The notes under the pieces are model-generated. The model had not been told where the DNA came from, searched no databases, and was given only the letters and a program-made list of their open reading frames with translations. This document shows, in pieces, positions 8,405 to 17,803 of a stretch of DNA of 64,000 nt; position 1 is the stretch's first letter, and each line of letters begins with the position of its first letter. Source of the DNA: Clostridium tetanomorphum. Lineage in GTDB: Bacteria > Bacillota > Clostridia > Clostridiales > Clostridiaceae. Where the stretch lies: contig NZ_JAGGKA010000018.1 in NCBI RefSeq assembly GCF_017873215.1, forward strand, positions 1 through 64,000, given 5' to 3'. A program made the translations under genes and the position numbers.

Positions 8405-9337
8405 ATGAATAATATTTGCGTATTAGGCAGCATTAATATGGATATAGTACTAAGAGTAGAAAGAATGGTAAAGACTGGAGAAACCGTACTTGCAAAAGAT
8501 TTTAAAAAAATCCCGGGTGGAAAAGGAGCAAATCAAGCAGTTGCAGCCAGAAGACTGGGAGCAAATGTATATATGATAGGAAAAGTAGGTAAAGATGATA
8601 ATGGAAGTGTACTGTTAAAAGCCCTTGAAAACGATGACATAAATGTAGATTATACTTTGATAGATAACAAAGAGCCAACAGGAATGGCAGTTATTACAGT
8701 TGATGATAAGGGGAATAATTCCATAATCGTAGTCTCAGGAGCAAATATGAATATTAAAGAAGAGGAAATAACTAAGGTAGAACATATTATAAAAAATTCT
8801 AAGGCAATAATAGCTCAATTTGAGACACCAGTAAATATTACTACAGAAGCTTTCAAGATAGCTAAGAATTATGGAGTTATAACCATACTTAATCCAGCAC
8901 CAGCAAAGGAAATTGAAGAGGAACTTTTAAAATATACAGATATAATTGTACCAAATGAAACAGAAGCTTATGAACTTACAAAAATAAAGATAGAAAATGA
9001 AGAAGAAATAAAAAAAGCTGCAAGGATTTTTATAGAAAAAGGCGTAAAATTTGTGATAATTACTTTAGGCGAAAAGGGAGCGGCTTTAGTTTCAAAAAAT
9101 GATTTTTGCATAATACCAGCTCATAAAGTTAAAGCAATAGATACTACTGCAGCTGGTGATAGTTTTATAGGAGCAATAGCAAATAGATTAGGTAGTTATG
9201 ATAAAGTTGATTTTCAGACTTTAAAAAAAGCTATACAATTTGGAAATAAGGTATCTTCTATAACAGTACAGAGACAAGGAGCCCAACCTTCATTACCTTA
9301 TCTTAAAGAAGTAATAGAAGTTTATAGGGAGGAATAG
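8405..9337 (+). CDS. rbsK: Ribokinase
   Basis: PfkB-family kinase making ribose 5-phosphate from ribose and ATP. Substrate motif GSINMDIVLR is at the N terminus, GGKGANQA at about 38-45, and the C-terminal anion-hole and catalytic-base motif DTTAAGDSFIGA, with GD as the expected base region. At 310 residues it is normal. The start follows AGAGGTGA. First gene of rbsKDACB; the phosphorylated ribose can enter the pentose phosphate pathway. Confidence 0.93.
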   Translation: MNNICVLGSINMDIVLRVERMVKTGETVLAKDFKKIPGGKGANQAVAARRLGANVYMIGKVGKDDNGSVLLKALENDDINVDYTLIDNKEPTGMAVITVDDKGNNSIIVVSGANMNIKEEEITKVEHIIKNSKAIIAQFETPVNITTEAFKIAKNYGVITILNPAPAKEIEEELLKYTDIIVPNETEAYELTKIKIENEEEIKKAARIFIEKGVKFVIITLGEKGAALVSKNDFCIIPAHKVKAIDTTAAGDSFIGAIANRLGSYDKVDFQTLKKAIQFGNKVSSITVQRQGAQPSLPYLKEVIEVYREE

Positions 9338-9340
9338 CAT

Positions 9341-9736
9341 ATGAAGAAAATGGGATTATTAAATAGTAATATAACTTCTGTAATATCAAGAATGGGACAT
9401 ACAGATTCTTTAGCTATAGGAGACTGTGGACTTCCTATTCCAGAAGAAACAGAAAGAATTGACTTAGCACTTATAAAGGATATTCCAACTTTTATAGATA
9501 CATTAAAGTGTGTGTTGATGGAATTACAGGTGGAAGAGGTAGAAATAGCTAAGGAAACTTTAGAAGTAAGTCCAAAGCTTTATGAAGAAATAAAAAAGGA
9601 ATTAGGAAATGTAAAAATTACTCTTATAAGTCATGAGGAATTAAAGGAAAAATTAAAAGATTGCAAGGCTGTTATAAGAACAGGAGAACAGACTCCTTAT
9701 GCAAATATAATATTGAAATCTGGAGTAATTTTTTAA
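9341..9736 (+). CDS. rbsD: D-ribose pyranase
   Basis: Interconverts pyranose and furanose forms of ribose, supplying the furanose used by RbsK. The 131-residue protein has the family N terminus with the conserved His in [15 protein letters not shown] (about 18-32) and the C-terminal [13 protein letters not shown] block. It starts 3 nt after the rbsK stop behind AGGGAGG, so the two are co-translated. Confidence 0.93.
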   Translation: MKKMGLLNSNITSVISRMGHTDSLAIGDCGLPIPEETERIDLALIKDIPTFIDTLKCVLMELQVEEVEIAKETLEVSPKLYEEIKKELGNVKITLISHEELKEKLKDCKAVIRTGEQTPYANIILKSGVIF

Positions 9737-9748
9737 GGAGGAAAGAAT

Positions 9749-11254
9749 ATGGGAGAAAAAAAACCTCTTTTAGAAATGATAAATATATCTAAATCTTTTC
9801 CAGGAGTTAAGGCGCTTGAAAATGTAAATTTAAAAGCTTATGGTGGACAGGTTTTGGCACTTTTAGGGGAAAATGGAGCTGGAAAATCTACATTAATGAA
9901 AATATTAAGTGGAGTATATAAAAAAGATGAAGGTAAAGTTTTAATTGATGGTAGAGAAGTAGAAGTATATGGAATAAAAGATGCTGAAAAGTTAGGTGTT
10001 TCTATTATACATCAAGAATTAAGTTTACTACCTAATTTAAGCATATATGAGAATATATTTTTAGGTAATGAAAAATATAATGGGATTTTTAGAAAGTTGG
10101 ATAAAAAATATATGAAAGAAAAGAGTCATGAACTTTTATCTAAAATTGGATTTAATGTTAAATCAGATACCTTAGTTAAAGATCTAACTGTAGGTGAAAT
10201 GCAAATGATAGAAATAATAAAGGCAGTATCTAAGAATTCAAAAATAATAATAATGGATGAGCCTACTACTGCTTTGACAGACGTAGAAACTAATAAGCTG
10301 TTTGAAGTTATAGAAAAATTAAAATCCGATGGCATTGCAATTATATATATATCACATAGATTGGATGAAATATTTAAAATATGTGATAGCGTTACTGTGC
10401 TAAGAGATGGAAAATATGTAGGTGAAGCTTTGGTAAAAGATGTTACTAAAGATGAGCTAATAGCTATGATGGTAGGAAGAAAGTTAGAGGAACAATTTCC
10501 ATATAGAGAGGAAGAAAAGGGAGAAGCTTTATTAAAAGTAGAAAATTTATGCTATAAAAATAAAGTTAAGAATGTATCCTTTCAAGTTAAAGCAGGAGAA
10601 ATATTAGGAATAGCAGGACTTATGGGATCTGGAAGAACTGAAACAGTTAAAACTATATTTGGAGAATATAAAAAGTCGTTAGGTGACATTTATGTAGAAG
10701 GTAAAAAAGTTAATATAAAATCACCTAAGGATGCTATAAAATATGGTATTGCGTATTTATCTGAAGATAGAAAAAAAGAAGGTCTTATACTTAATATGTC
10801 TGTGAGAGAAAATATGAGTCTTTGTAGTTTAAAAAAATATGAAAGTTCATTGAAAAGTATAAATAAAAAAGCGGAATTAGAAGAAGTTAATGATTATATA
10901 AAGAAGCTTTCAGTAAAAACTCCATCAGCTTCTCAATTAATTAAAAATTTAAGTGGAGGAAATCAACAAAAAGCAATAATTGCAAAATGGATAATGATTT
11001 CTCCTAAAATTTTAATTATAGATGAACCTACTAGAGGTATTGATGTTGGAGCTAAGAAGGAAATATATGAAGTTTTAAATGAACTCAAAAAGATGGGTAA
11101 AGCTGTAATAATGATTTCATCAGATATGCCAGAAATTTTGGGGGTAAGTGATAGAATTTTAGTTATGAGTGAAGGCAGATTATCCGGAGAATTATCTAGA
11201 GAAGAAGCTACTCAAGAAAGCGTAATGAAATATGCTGTAAATGATAACAATTAA
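9749..11254 (+). CDS. rbsA: Ribose ABC transporter, dual ATPase subunit
   Basis: Energises ribose import. Two fused nucleotide-binding domains are visible: domain 1 with Walker [10 protein letters not shown] (about 40-48) and Walker [12 protein letters not shown]; domain 2 with the degenerate Walker A region GLMGSGRTE, signature LSGGNQQK and Walker [11 protein letters not shown]. The Arg in the second Walker A is normal for RbsA/MglA-type sugar ATPases. Length (501 aa) is standard. It sits 12 nt after rbsD behind AGGAGG. Confidence 0.93.
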   Translation: MGEKKPLLEMINISKSFPGVKALENVNLKAYGGQVLALLGENGAGKSTLMKILSGVYKKDEGKVLIDGREVEVYGIKDAEKLGVSIIHQELSLLPNLSIYENIFLGNEKYNGIFRKLDKKYMKEKSHELLSKIGFNVKSDTLVKDLTVGEMQMIEIIKAVSKNSKIIIMDEPTTALTDVETNKLFEVIEKLKSDGIAIIYISHRLDEIFKICDSVTVLRDGKYVGEALVKDVTKDELIAMMVGRKLEEQFPYREEEKGEALLKVENLCYKNKVKNVSFQVKAGEILGIAGLMGSGRTETVKTIFGEYKKSLGDIYVEGKKVNIKSPKDAIKYGIAYLSEDRKKEGLILNMSVRENMSLCSLKKYESSLKSINKKAELEEVNDYIKKLSVKTPSASQLIKNLSGGNQQKAIIAKWIMISPKILIIDEPTRGIDVGAKKEIYEVLNELKKMGKAVIMISSDMPEILGVSDRILVMSEGRLSGELSREEATQESVMKYAVNDNN

Positions 11255-11288
11255 ACTAATTGTTAATTAGTGAAAAGGAGAAAGGAAA

Positions 11289-12221
11289 ATGAGCAAAGAT
11301 ATAAAGAATATACTTTTGAAATATAAATCCTTATTTGGATTGGTGCTATTATGTTTGATTATATCAATTATCACACCAAGATTTTTAAATGTTATAAATA
11401 TAATGAATGTACTTACTCAAGTTTCAGTAAATGCAATACTTGCTATAGGGATGTCTTTTGTAATTCTTACAGGTGGAATTGATCTTTCTGTAGGATCAAC
11501 TCTTGCTATATCAGGTGCAGTTGCTGCTACTTTAGTTAAATCAAATGGTAACATGTTACTATCATTGATAGTAGCATTAATAATTGGTGCATTAATAGGG
11601 CTTTTGAATGGAATAATAGTATCGAAAGGAAAAATCCAGGCTTTTATAGTTACATTAGCTACTATGACTATATTTAGAGGAGCTACATTAGTTTATACCA
11701 AAGGAACTCCTGTCTCAGGACTTTCAGATAATTTTATGCTTATTGGAAACAAGAAAATAGCGGGAATAATACCTATGCCGGCATTAATAACTTTAATTGT
11801 TCTTTTACTTGCTTGGTATGTATTAAATCAAACTAGATATGGTAGATATGTATATGCTCTTGGAGGAAATGAGGATTCTGCAAGACTTTCAGGAATAAGT
11901 ACAGATAAGATTAAAACAATTGTGTATGTAATTTGTGGTGTTACAGCAGCTTTAAGTGGAGTTATTGTCACAAGCAGAGTAGGGTCAGCTTCACCAAATG
12001 CAGGTACTGGATTTGAATTAGATGCAATAGCAGCAGTAGTGCTTGGGGGAACAAGCCTCTCAGGAGGGGAAGGAACAGTAATTGGAACAATAATAGGTGC
12101 TATGATAATAGGAGTTTTAAATAATGGTTTAAATCTTATGAATGTATCACCTTATTATCAACTTATTGTTAAAGGATTAGTTATTTTACTTGCTATACTT
12201 CTTGATAAGAAAAATAAATAG
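11289..12221 (+). CDS. rbsC: Ribose ABC transporter permease
   Basis: Integral membrane channel of the importer, 310 residues with about eight or more hydrophobic segments. Family marks include TGGIDLSVGS near residue 60, YALGGNEDSARLSGI near 190 and the VVLGGTSLSGGEGT block near 250, which is characteristic of RbsC-like permeases. It follows rbsA by 34 nt behind AAAGGAGAAAGG. It works with RbsA and the lipoprotein RbsB. Confidence 0.93.
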   Translation: MSKDIKNILLKYKSLFGLVLLCLIISIITPRFLNVINIMNVLTQVSVNAILAIGMSFVILTGGIDLSVGSTLAISGAVAATLVKSNGNMLLSLIVALIIGALIGLLNGIIVSKGKIQAFIVTLATMTIFRGATLVYTKGTPVSGLSDNFMLIGNKKIAGIIPMPALITLIVLLLAWYVLNQTRYGRYVYALGGNEDSARLSGISTDKIKTIVYVICGVTAALSGVIVTSRVGSASPNAGTGFELDAIAAVVLGGTSLSGGEGTVIGTIIGAMIIGVLNNGLNLMNVSPYYQLIVKGLVILLAILLDKKNK

Positions 12222-12264
12222 TCACTAAATAATAAAACTTTATAATAAAGGGAGGAGAACTTTC

Positions 12265-13161
12265 ATGAAAAGTAAAAAAATCAAAATGGTTTCTCTAGCT
12301 TTAACAGGAATGCTTTTAGTTGGAGGATTAACTGGATGTGGAAAGACAGAACAAAATAAAAAAATAGGTATGGTAATTTCTACATTAAACAATCCATTCT
12401 TTGTTTCAATGAAAGATGGAGCTACTAAAAAAGCTAAAGAATTAGGTTATGATTTAGTAGTTGTGGATTCACAAAATGATGCGGCAAAAGAAAGATCTAA
12501 TGTAGAAGATTTAGTGCAACAAGGAGTAGGGACAATCATTGTTAATCCAACAGATAGCGATGCTGTAGCTAATGCAATAAAGGTTGCAAATGAAAATAAG
12601 ATACCAGTACTTACTGTAGATAGAAAAGCAAATAAAGGAGATGTAATATCTCATATAGCTTCAGACAATGTTAAAGGCGGAAATATGGCAGCAGATTTTA
12701 TTATTAAGAAATTAGGAGGTAAAGCAAATATTGTTGAACTTCAAGGTATACCAGGAGCGTCCGCTACAAGGGATAGAGGAAAGGGATTCCATGAAGGCGT
12801 GGATGGAAAAGCTGGAGTAAAGGTGGTAGCAAGTCAGCCAGCAGATTTTGATAGACAAAAGGGATTGAATGTAATGGAAAATATAATTCAGGCTACACCA
12901 AACTTTGATGCAGTATTTGCACATAATGATGAAATGGCTCTAGGAGCTGTAAAGGCATTAAAGGGTAAAAAAGCTATAATTGTTGGTTTTGATGGTAATG
13001 CAGATGCAATAAAATCAGTACAAAAAGGTGAAATGACAGCTACAGTTGCACAGCAACCTGACTTAATGGGAAGTTTAGCAGTAGAAAATGCTGTAAAGGT
13101 TATAAAAGGAGAAAAGGTAGAAAAAGAAATACCAGTTGATTTAAAACTTATAGAGAAATAA
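12265..13161 (+). CDS. rbsB: Ribose-binding lipoprotein
   Basis: Extracellular substrate-binding protein that hands ribose to RbsAC. A lipoprotein signal peptide ends in the lipobox LTGC with C25 as the lipidated residue. The mature part is a periplasmic-binding-protein type 1 fold with DRKANKGDVISHIASDN and AHNDEMALGA motifs typical of RbsB. Length 298 aa is standard. Start follows GGGAGGAG. It ends in a 15-bp hairpin that may limit read-through into rbsR. Confidence 0.93.
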   Translation: MKSKKIKMVSLALTGMLLVGGLTGCGKTEQNKKIGMVISTLNNPFFVSMKDGATKKAKELGYDLVVVDSQNDAAKERSNVEDLVQQGVGTIIVNPTDSDAVANAIKVANENKIPVLTVDRKANKGDVISHIASDNVKGGNMAADFIIKKLGGKANIVELQGIPGASATRDRGKGFHEGVDGKAGVKVVASQPADFDRQKGLNVMENIIQATPNFDAVFAHNDEMALGAVKALKGKKAIIVGFDGNADAIKSVQKGEMTATVAQQPDLMGSLAVENAVKVIKGEKVEKEIPVDLKLIEK

Positions 13162-13168
13162 GATTTTT

Positions 13169-13200
13169 ATAAAATCCAGGATTATAATCCTGGATTTTAT
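13169..13200 (+). terminator. Hairpin between rbsB and rbsR
   Basis: Perfect 15-bp arms (13169-13183 and 13186-13200) around a 2-nt centre, directly after rbsB. The T tract is short and interrupted, so it may be a partial terminator or an mRNA-stabilising structure. Confidence 0.6.
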
Positions 13201-13265
13201 AAAATGTTTAAATATGATATTATATAAATGTTTAATAACTATAATTTAAACTTAGAGGTATATTT

Positions 13266-14264
13266 ATGAGAAAGTTTACGATGATGGATATTGCTAAAAA
13301 AGCTAATGTATCTAAAACTACAGTTTCAATGGTAATTAATAATAGAGATGGTAATATAAGTGATGAAACTAGACAAAAAATTTTAGCAATAGCTAAGGAA
13401 TTAAATTATATTCCTAATTCAGTAGCTAGAAGCTTAAGTACTAAGAAGTCTGAAACTATAGGAATTATATTACCAGATATAACAAATCCTTTTTTTTCTG
13501 AAATGGCTAGAGCTATTGAAGATGGAGCAAATAATTTAGGATATAATGTAATATTTTGTAATACTGATAATGAAGAAACAAAAGAAGAGAAATATACGAG
13601 ATTACTTATAAGTAAATTAGTAGATGGAGTTATTTTTATATCTGGAGGAGAAAGCACTAAGTCTATAAATATTTTAGTAAACAATAATGTTCCTTTTGTA
13701 GTTGTAGATAGACCAATAAATGATAACAAAGACTACTATGGCATATATTGTTTAAATAGAGAAGGAGTAAAAAAAGGAATAAAGTATTTGATAAATAAAA
13801 ATAGAAAAAAAATTGCATTTGTAATAGGACCACAAGAATTAGAAAATGCAAAAGAAAGATTTCGTGGTTATAAAGAAGTTATGGAAGAATATGATCTTTA
13901 TAATGAATCTTTAGTATTTGAAGGGAACTTTACAACAGAAGGTGGGATGAAAGCTACAGAAGAAATTGTAGAATCTATACCAGATGTGGAAGCTATATTT
14001 TATAGTAATGATATGATGGCCTATGGAGGAATAAAATTTCTTCTTAGAAATGGATATAAAATTCCACAGGATATAGGAGTGATTGGATTCGATAATATAG
14101 GAATATCCAAATTTTTTGAACCAGAACTTACTACTATATCTCAGCCTATTTATCATATGGGAAGTGAAGCTTGTAGGGTACTTATTGACTTAATAAATGG
14201 TAAAAAAATTAATCAAAATAGAATATATTTTGATACGGAACTTATTATAAGAAATACAGTATAA
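13266..14264 (+). CDS. rbsR: LacI-family repressor of the ribose operon
   Basis: 332-residue transcription factor. The N-terminal LacI helix-turn-helix (TMMDIAKKANVSKTTVSMVI, residues 4-23) and hinge helix region SVARSLSTKKS (about 56-66) are clear, followed by a PBP1-like ligand domain. Being the last gene next to rbsKDACB, it most likely binds the palindrome at 8355-8383 and releases it on ribose or ribose phosphate. I see no copy of that operator in front of rbsR, so self-control would only be through read-through from the rbs promoter. Confidence 0.9.
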   Translation: MRKFTMMDIAKKANVSKTTVSMVINNRDGNISDETRQKILAIAKELNYIPNSVARSLSTKKSETIGIILPDITNPFFSEMARAIEDGANNLGYNVIFCNTDNEETKEEKYTRLLISKLVDGVIFISGGESTKSINILVNNNVPFVVVDRPINDNKDYYGIYCLNREGVKKGIKYLINKNRKKIAFVIGPQELENAKERFRGYKEVMEEYDLYNESLVFEGNFTTEGGMKATEEIVESIPDVEAIFYSNDMMAYGGIKFLLRNGYKIPQDIGVIGFDNIGISKFFEPELTTISQPIYHMGSEACRVLIDLINGKKINQNRIYFDTELIIRNTV

Positions 14265-14314
14265 AATATTATATAAATGTTATGATAATAGTAAAAATAA
14301 TTATTTTAATATAG

Positions 14315-14346
14315 TTGACATTGCATAAATATTATGATAGCATAAT
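14315..14346 (+). promoter_or_regulatory. tyrS promoter
   Basis: TTGACA at 14315-14320, 17 bp, then TAGCAT (14338-14343) inside TAGCATAAT. It lies just upstream of the T-box leader. Confidence 0.65.
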
Positions 14347-14365
14347 CTAAAAATATTAATTAAGT

Positions 14366-14656
14366 AAAGCTTTGAAGAGAACTAGTAGATTTGCCACTGT
14401 CTTTTACAGAGAACTCCTGTAAGCTGAGAGGGAGAAAAGAAGGGTATTTTGAATACATCTCTGAGCTTCGCACCAAACCCTTGTTAAAAAGGTAGTAGGC
14501 TGTTGACGGATTTCTGCACACGTTATAGTGCTAGAGTATAAGCAATTATTTGCCGTACTTGAAGAGGTTAATATGGTGACATATTAATGAACTAAGGTGG
14601 TAACACGAGATATACTCTCGTCCTTTATAATTTTATAAAGGACGGGAGTTTTTTAT
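14366..14656 (+). promoter_or_regulatory. Tyrosine T-box leader of tyrS
   Basis: A complete T-box. The base of stem I is formed by AAGCT...AGAGA (about 14366-14380) and TCTCTGAGCTT after 14457. The codon just before the closing strand is TAC at 14454-14456, the expected Tyr specifier. The T-box sequence AAGGTGGTAACACG is at 14594-14607; its TGGT (14598-14601) can pair with the ACCA end of uncharged tRNA-Tyr. A terminator stem (14614-14630 with 14633-14649) and a T run follow. Uncharged tRNA-Tyr should stabilise the antiterminator and allow tyrS expression. Confidence 0.95.
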
Positions 14657-14729
14657 TTTATAAAATTGTTTAATTGATGCTAATAATTAAAAAAGTGTAT
14701 CACACTTTAATTAATAGGAGGTATAAATA

Positions 14730-15953
14730 ATGGTAGATATTAAAGAACAAATTAAAATTATAGCAAAGGGCGCAGATACAATAATTGAAATAAATGAACT
14801 TGAGAATAAGTTAATAAAAGCGCATAAAGAGGGAAAGCAACTTACGGTTAAATTAGGACTTGATCCAACTGCACCTGACATACATTTAGGGCATGCAGTT
14901 GTACTAAGAAAAATAAGACAAATTCAAGATTTAGGGCATAAGGCAGTTATCATAATTGGAGATTTTACAGGGAGAATTGGAGACCCAACAGGAAAATCTA
15001 AAACAAGGAAGCCTTTAACAGAAGAGCAGGTTTTAAGTAATGCAAAAACCTATCAAGATCAAATATTTAAAATTTTAGATAAAGATAAAACAGAACTAAA
15101 GTTTAATAGTGAATGGCTTTCAAAACTTAATTTTAGAGATGTAATAGAGTTATGTTCTAAATATACAGTAGCTAGAATGCTAGAAAGGGAAGATTTTAAA
15201 AATAGATTTAGTCTTCACCAAAGCATAGGAATTCATGAATTTTTTTATCCATTAATGCAAGCATATGATTCTATTGCTATTAATGCAGATATAGAATTTG
15301 GAGGAACTGACCAACGTTTCAATATATTGATGGGAAGAACACTACAAAAGGATTACGGATTAGAGAGTCAAATAGCTATATTTATGCCAATTCTTGAGGG
15401 AATTGATGGAGTAGATAAAATGAGTAAAAGTCTTGGAAATTATATTGGAATTTATGAAGAACCACAAGAGATGTTTGTTAAAGTTATGCAAATTCCAGAT
15501 AATATGATAATTAAGTATTTCAACCTTTGTACAGATATACATCCAGATGAAATAAATAGAATAGAACAAGAATTAAACAGCAACAATACTAATCCTAGAG
15601 ATATAAAGATAAGATTAGCTAGAGAGATAGTTACTTTATATCATGATGAGAATAAAGCACTTAAAGCAGAGGAATACTTTGTTCAGGTATATACAAATAG
15701 AAATACTCCAGACAATATTCCACAAGTAGTTATTGATGAAAGGTTTGAAGAAAATAATAGTGTAGATATGGTTTCTGTAATTTGGTCTTTAAATATGGTA
15801 TCTTCAAAAAGTGAAATAAGAAGGCTAATTGAACAAGGAGGTGTTAAAATTAATGGTGACAAATTAATAGATTTTAAAAATAGTAATATTAAAAATGGAG
15901 ATATATTACAGATTGGTAAGAATAAATTTGCTAAATTGATTAGAAATAAGTGA
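14730..15953 (+). CDS. tyrS: Tyrosyl-tRNA synthetase
   Basis: Class I aminoacyl-tRNA synthetase. The HIGH-type motif appears as HLGH in DIHLGHAVVL (about residues 50-59), the KMSKS loop as DKMSKSLGN near 230, and an S4 RNA-binding domain occupies about 340-407. At 407 residues this is the TyrZ-like bacterial form, not the 420-residue TyrS of E. coli. ATG 14730 follows AGGAGGT. Expression is controlled by the T-box just upstream. Confidence 0.93.
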   Translation: MVDIKEQIKIIAKGADTIIEINELENKLIKAHKEGKQLTVKLGLDPTAPDIHLGHAVVLRKIRQIQDLGHKAVIIIGDFTGRIGDPTGKSKTRKPLTEEQVLSNAKTYQDQIFKILDKDKTELKFNSEWLSKLNFRDVIELCSKYTVARMLEREDFKNRFSLHQSIGIHEFFYPLMQAYDSIAINADIEFGGTDQRFNILMGRTLQKDYGLESQIAIFMPILEGIDGVDKMSKSLGNYIGIYEEPQEMFVKVMQIPDNMIIKYFNLCTDIHPDEINRIEQELNSNNTNPRDIKIRLAREIVTLYHDENKALKAEEYFVQVYTNRNTPDNIPQVVIDERFEENNSVDMVSVIWSLNMVSSKSEIRRLIEQGGVKINGDKLIDFKNSNIKNGDILQIGKNKFAKLIRNK

Positions 15954-15973
15954 TTTGAAAATTATATAAAAAT

Positions 15974-15999
15974 GGTAGAGCTAATCTCTAAGCTCTACC
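15974..15999. terminator. Hairpin between tyrS and the L,D-transpeptidase
   Basis: GGTAGAGCT (15974-15982) pairs with AGCTCTACC (15991-15999). The right arm lies inside the last codons of the convergent transpeptidase gene, so the two 3' ends overlap the same structure. Confidence 0.55.
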
Positions 16000-16685
16000 C
16001 CTAATTTATTATAAAAATTCCAACTTATGGTATCCGATACGGTTAATTTATTATCTTTCTGAAATTTATGTACAGCAGATCTCATCCACTTACTATAAAT
16101 TCCATCAGGATTACCTTTGTAATATCCTTTATCTTTTAATAATTTTTGAACTTCATATACATCTGAGCCATTCATACCAGGCTTTAATGGTCTTAAATAT
16201 TCACCAAAATTACCGTACGGACCTCCATAAATTATTATAGGTGTACCATGTCTAGCAATCTTGTACAATTCAGCCACATCACTGTTTCTCATTCTTATAC
16301 AACCATGAGATGACCTAGCACCTATTGAATTAGGGAATATAGTACCATGTATACCATATTTTCCCCAAGGTACATTAAGACCCATCCAATGGCCTCCAAA
16401 CCCTTTTCCCCATGTGTCTTTACTTATTATTTTCCAATTGCCTATAGGAGAAGGGGTTTCTTGCTTTCCGCTGGCTATCGGATAGGTTTTTATTAGATTA
16501 TTATTTTGTAACACAAATAGCTCATTTGATGTAATATCTACTACCAATGCAACAGGTTTTTTAGAATTATAATTTTTTATATAAACTGTATCTTCATTAG
16601 AATTTTTATATCCTATGTATATTAATAATATTTCAATTATAAGTATAAAAATTAAAGTAAATAATAGCTTTTTAAATTTTGACAT
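15981..16685 (-). CDS. L,D-transpeptidase with peptidoglycan-binding domain
   Basis: Membrane-anchored or exported wall enzyme (234 aa). One N-terminal hydrophobic segment (about 8-26), then a YkuD domain (about 45-165) whose catalytic motif is intact: HGT followed by SHGCIRM with the active Cys. A C-terminal peptidoglycan-binding domain (about 172-225) carries GSDVYEVQKLLKDKGYY. Such enzymes form 3-3 cross-links or act in spore-wall formation; the precise role is unknown. Start follows GGGGGGAT. The gene is convergent with tyrS. Confidence 0.88.
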   Translation of the reverse strand: MSKFKKLLFTLIFILIIEILLIYIGYKNSNEDTVYIKNYNSKKPVALVVDITSNELFVLQNNNLIKTYPIASGKQETPSPIGNWKIISKDTWGKGFGGHWMGLNVPWGKYGIHGTIFPNSIGARSSHGCIRMRNSDVAELYKIARHGTPIIIYGGPYGNFGEYLRPLKPGMNGSDVYEVQKLLKDKGYYKGNPDGIYSKWMRSAVHKFQKDNKLTVSDTISWNFYNKLGVELRD

Positions 16686-16895
16686 TCAACCATCCCCCCA
16701 TAATTCATTTTATGAGAGATGGACAAGGAACAGAATTACTTTCTTTTAATATTCTTTTATAAAAGTAATACTTAAAGGAGATTTAGAGACAAATACTCTT
16801 GCAGATAAAAAAAGAAATAGCTCTAAAATACTAAATGACTTGGAAGGTACTTAGAACTATTTCAATATTAGAATTTTATTTAAAAGCTATTAAAT

Positions 16896-17105
16896 TTAGT
16901 GAGATTTAGTGTTAAGTTTAGAAAACATTTCAATATTTTCTTTAGCAAATTTAGCGTTTTGGTCTTCAATAACTTTTGAAATTTTTTCAGCTGTTTCTTG
17001 ATAATACTTAAGTAAATCTTCTGGAGACCTATTTTTAAAATCAAAAGTTTCAAAAATATATTGCTTAGAAAGTTCAAAAACAATTTGCTTTTCAAAATCA
17101 GACAT
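16896..17105 (-). CDS. Small hypothetical protein (69 aa)
   Basis: ATG at 17105 follows a good GAAAGGGGAG ribosome binding site; an upstream in-frame start at 17114 lacks one. The sequence is mostly helical and charged (begins MSDFEKQIVFELSKQ, ends FSKLNTKSH) with no Cys, signal peptide or membrane segment. I do not recognise the family. A longer overlapping reading frame in another register (16880-17278) looks like a shadow with poor composition. Confidence 0.6.
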   Translation of the reverse strand: MSDFEKQIVFELSKQYIFETFDFKNRSPEDLLKYYQETAEKISKVIEDQNAKFAKENIEMFSKLNTKSH

Positions 17106-17178
17106 AAGTAACACTCCCCTTTCATTAAAATTTTACCATAAAAGAGGACAATAAGTAAAAATATGGGAGGTATGAAAC

Positions 17179-17235
17179 GTGGAAGAATTGAGAGAAAAAC
17201 TTCACAAATATATTGATTTGTATAATATACAATAG
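17179..17235 (+). pseudogene. Spo0E-like N-terminal fragment
   Basis: GTG at 17179 follows GGGAGGT. The 18 codons read MEELREKLHKYIDLYNIQ and stop. This matches the start of Spo0E-like aspartyl-phosphatase peptides (pattern EELRxxLxxLIxxY), but the second helix with its SQELDxLI-type motif is missing and is not found in other frames nearby. I read it as a decayed fragment; the match is short. Confidence 0.35.
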
Positions 17236-17338
17236 AAAATACCGTAAAATTCTTTTTTTGAATAATACGGTATCTCATTAATTTTTATTATGCAGCTTTA
17301 ATATTTATTAATATAAGCATAAACTTATAGAAATTAAA

Positions 17339-17515
17339 TTACATTTGACCTTCTGGAATAAATGTTGCACAATCTGTTTCTTGTGTATTACTTGCATTTT
17401 TAGGTTGAACCTCTATCTGTGATGCACTACAATGGTCACCAGACATATAATAGTGACAAGTATTAACAACGCATTTTATTCCTGGGTTAGGTCTATCCAT
17501 TTTCTGTGCTTGCAT
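17339..17515 (-). CDS. DUF1540 zinc-binding-like small protein (58 aa)
   Basis: ATG at 17515 lies 8 nt after AAGGAGG (complement of 17524-17530). The 58-residue protein has four cysteines (C15, C20, C29, C49) in the DUF1540 pattern: CVVNTCHYY, DHCSASQIEV and TDCATF. Members of this family are small, probably metal-binding and common in spore-forming Firmicutes; the function is not known. No operon partner is evident. Confidence 0.85.
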   Translation of the reverse strand: MQAQKMDRPNPGIKCVVNTCHYYMSGDHCSASQIEVQPKNASNTQETDCATFIPEGQM

Positions 17516-17803
17516 ATATATTTCCTCCTTAAATTAATTAATTTATTACTTGACAATAATATTGTTTGTAAAACTTATTTTTTTATACTGAAAGTATTTT
17601 AACAATATTCACTAATAGATTATAGTTTCATAACTATATTTTAAGATATCCTTCAATTTTATTAACTTATTCCTTTACAGTATTACAATTATACAAATAT
17701 TTTGTATAATTATTGTATAATTGTAATTATAATAAATATGTATATAAAAGAAGGAATTTAGTCTAAAATGTAGAAATATATATTATACGAGGAGGTGAAT
17801 ACT

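Noticed and set aside
16770-16855. Coding-like plus-strand stretch ending LADKKRNSSKILNDLEGT
   Set aside because: Open for only about 35 codons without a start or ribosome binding site; no family recognised. It may be a gene remnant but support is too thin.
16880-17278. 132-residue minus-strand reading frame
   Set aside because: Overlaps the 69-residue gene in another frame, has no ribosome binding site and a Leu/Phe/Ile-rich composition typical of a shadow frame.
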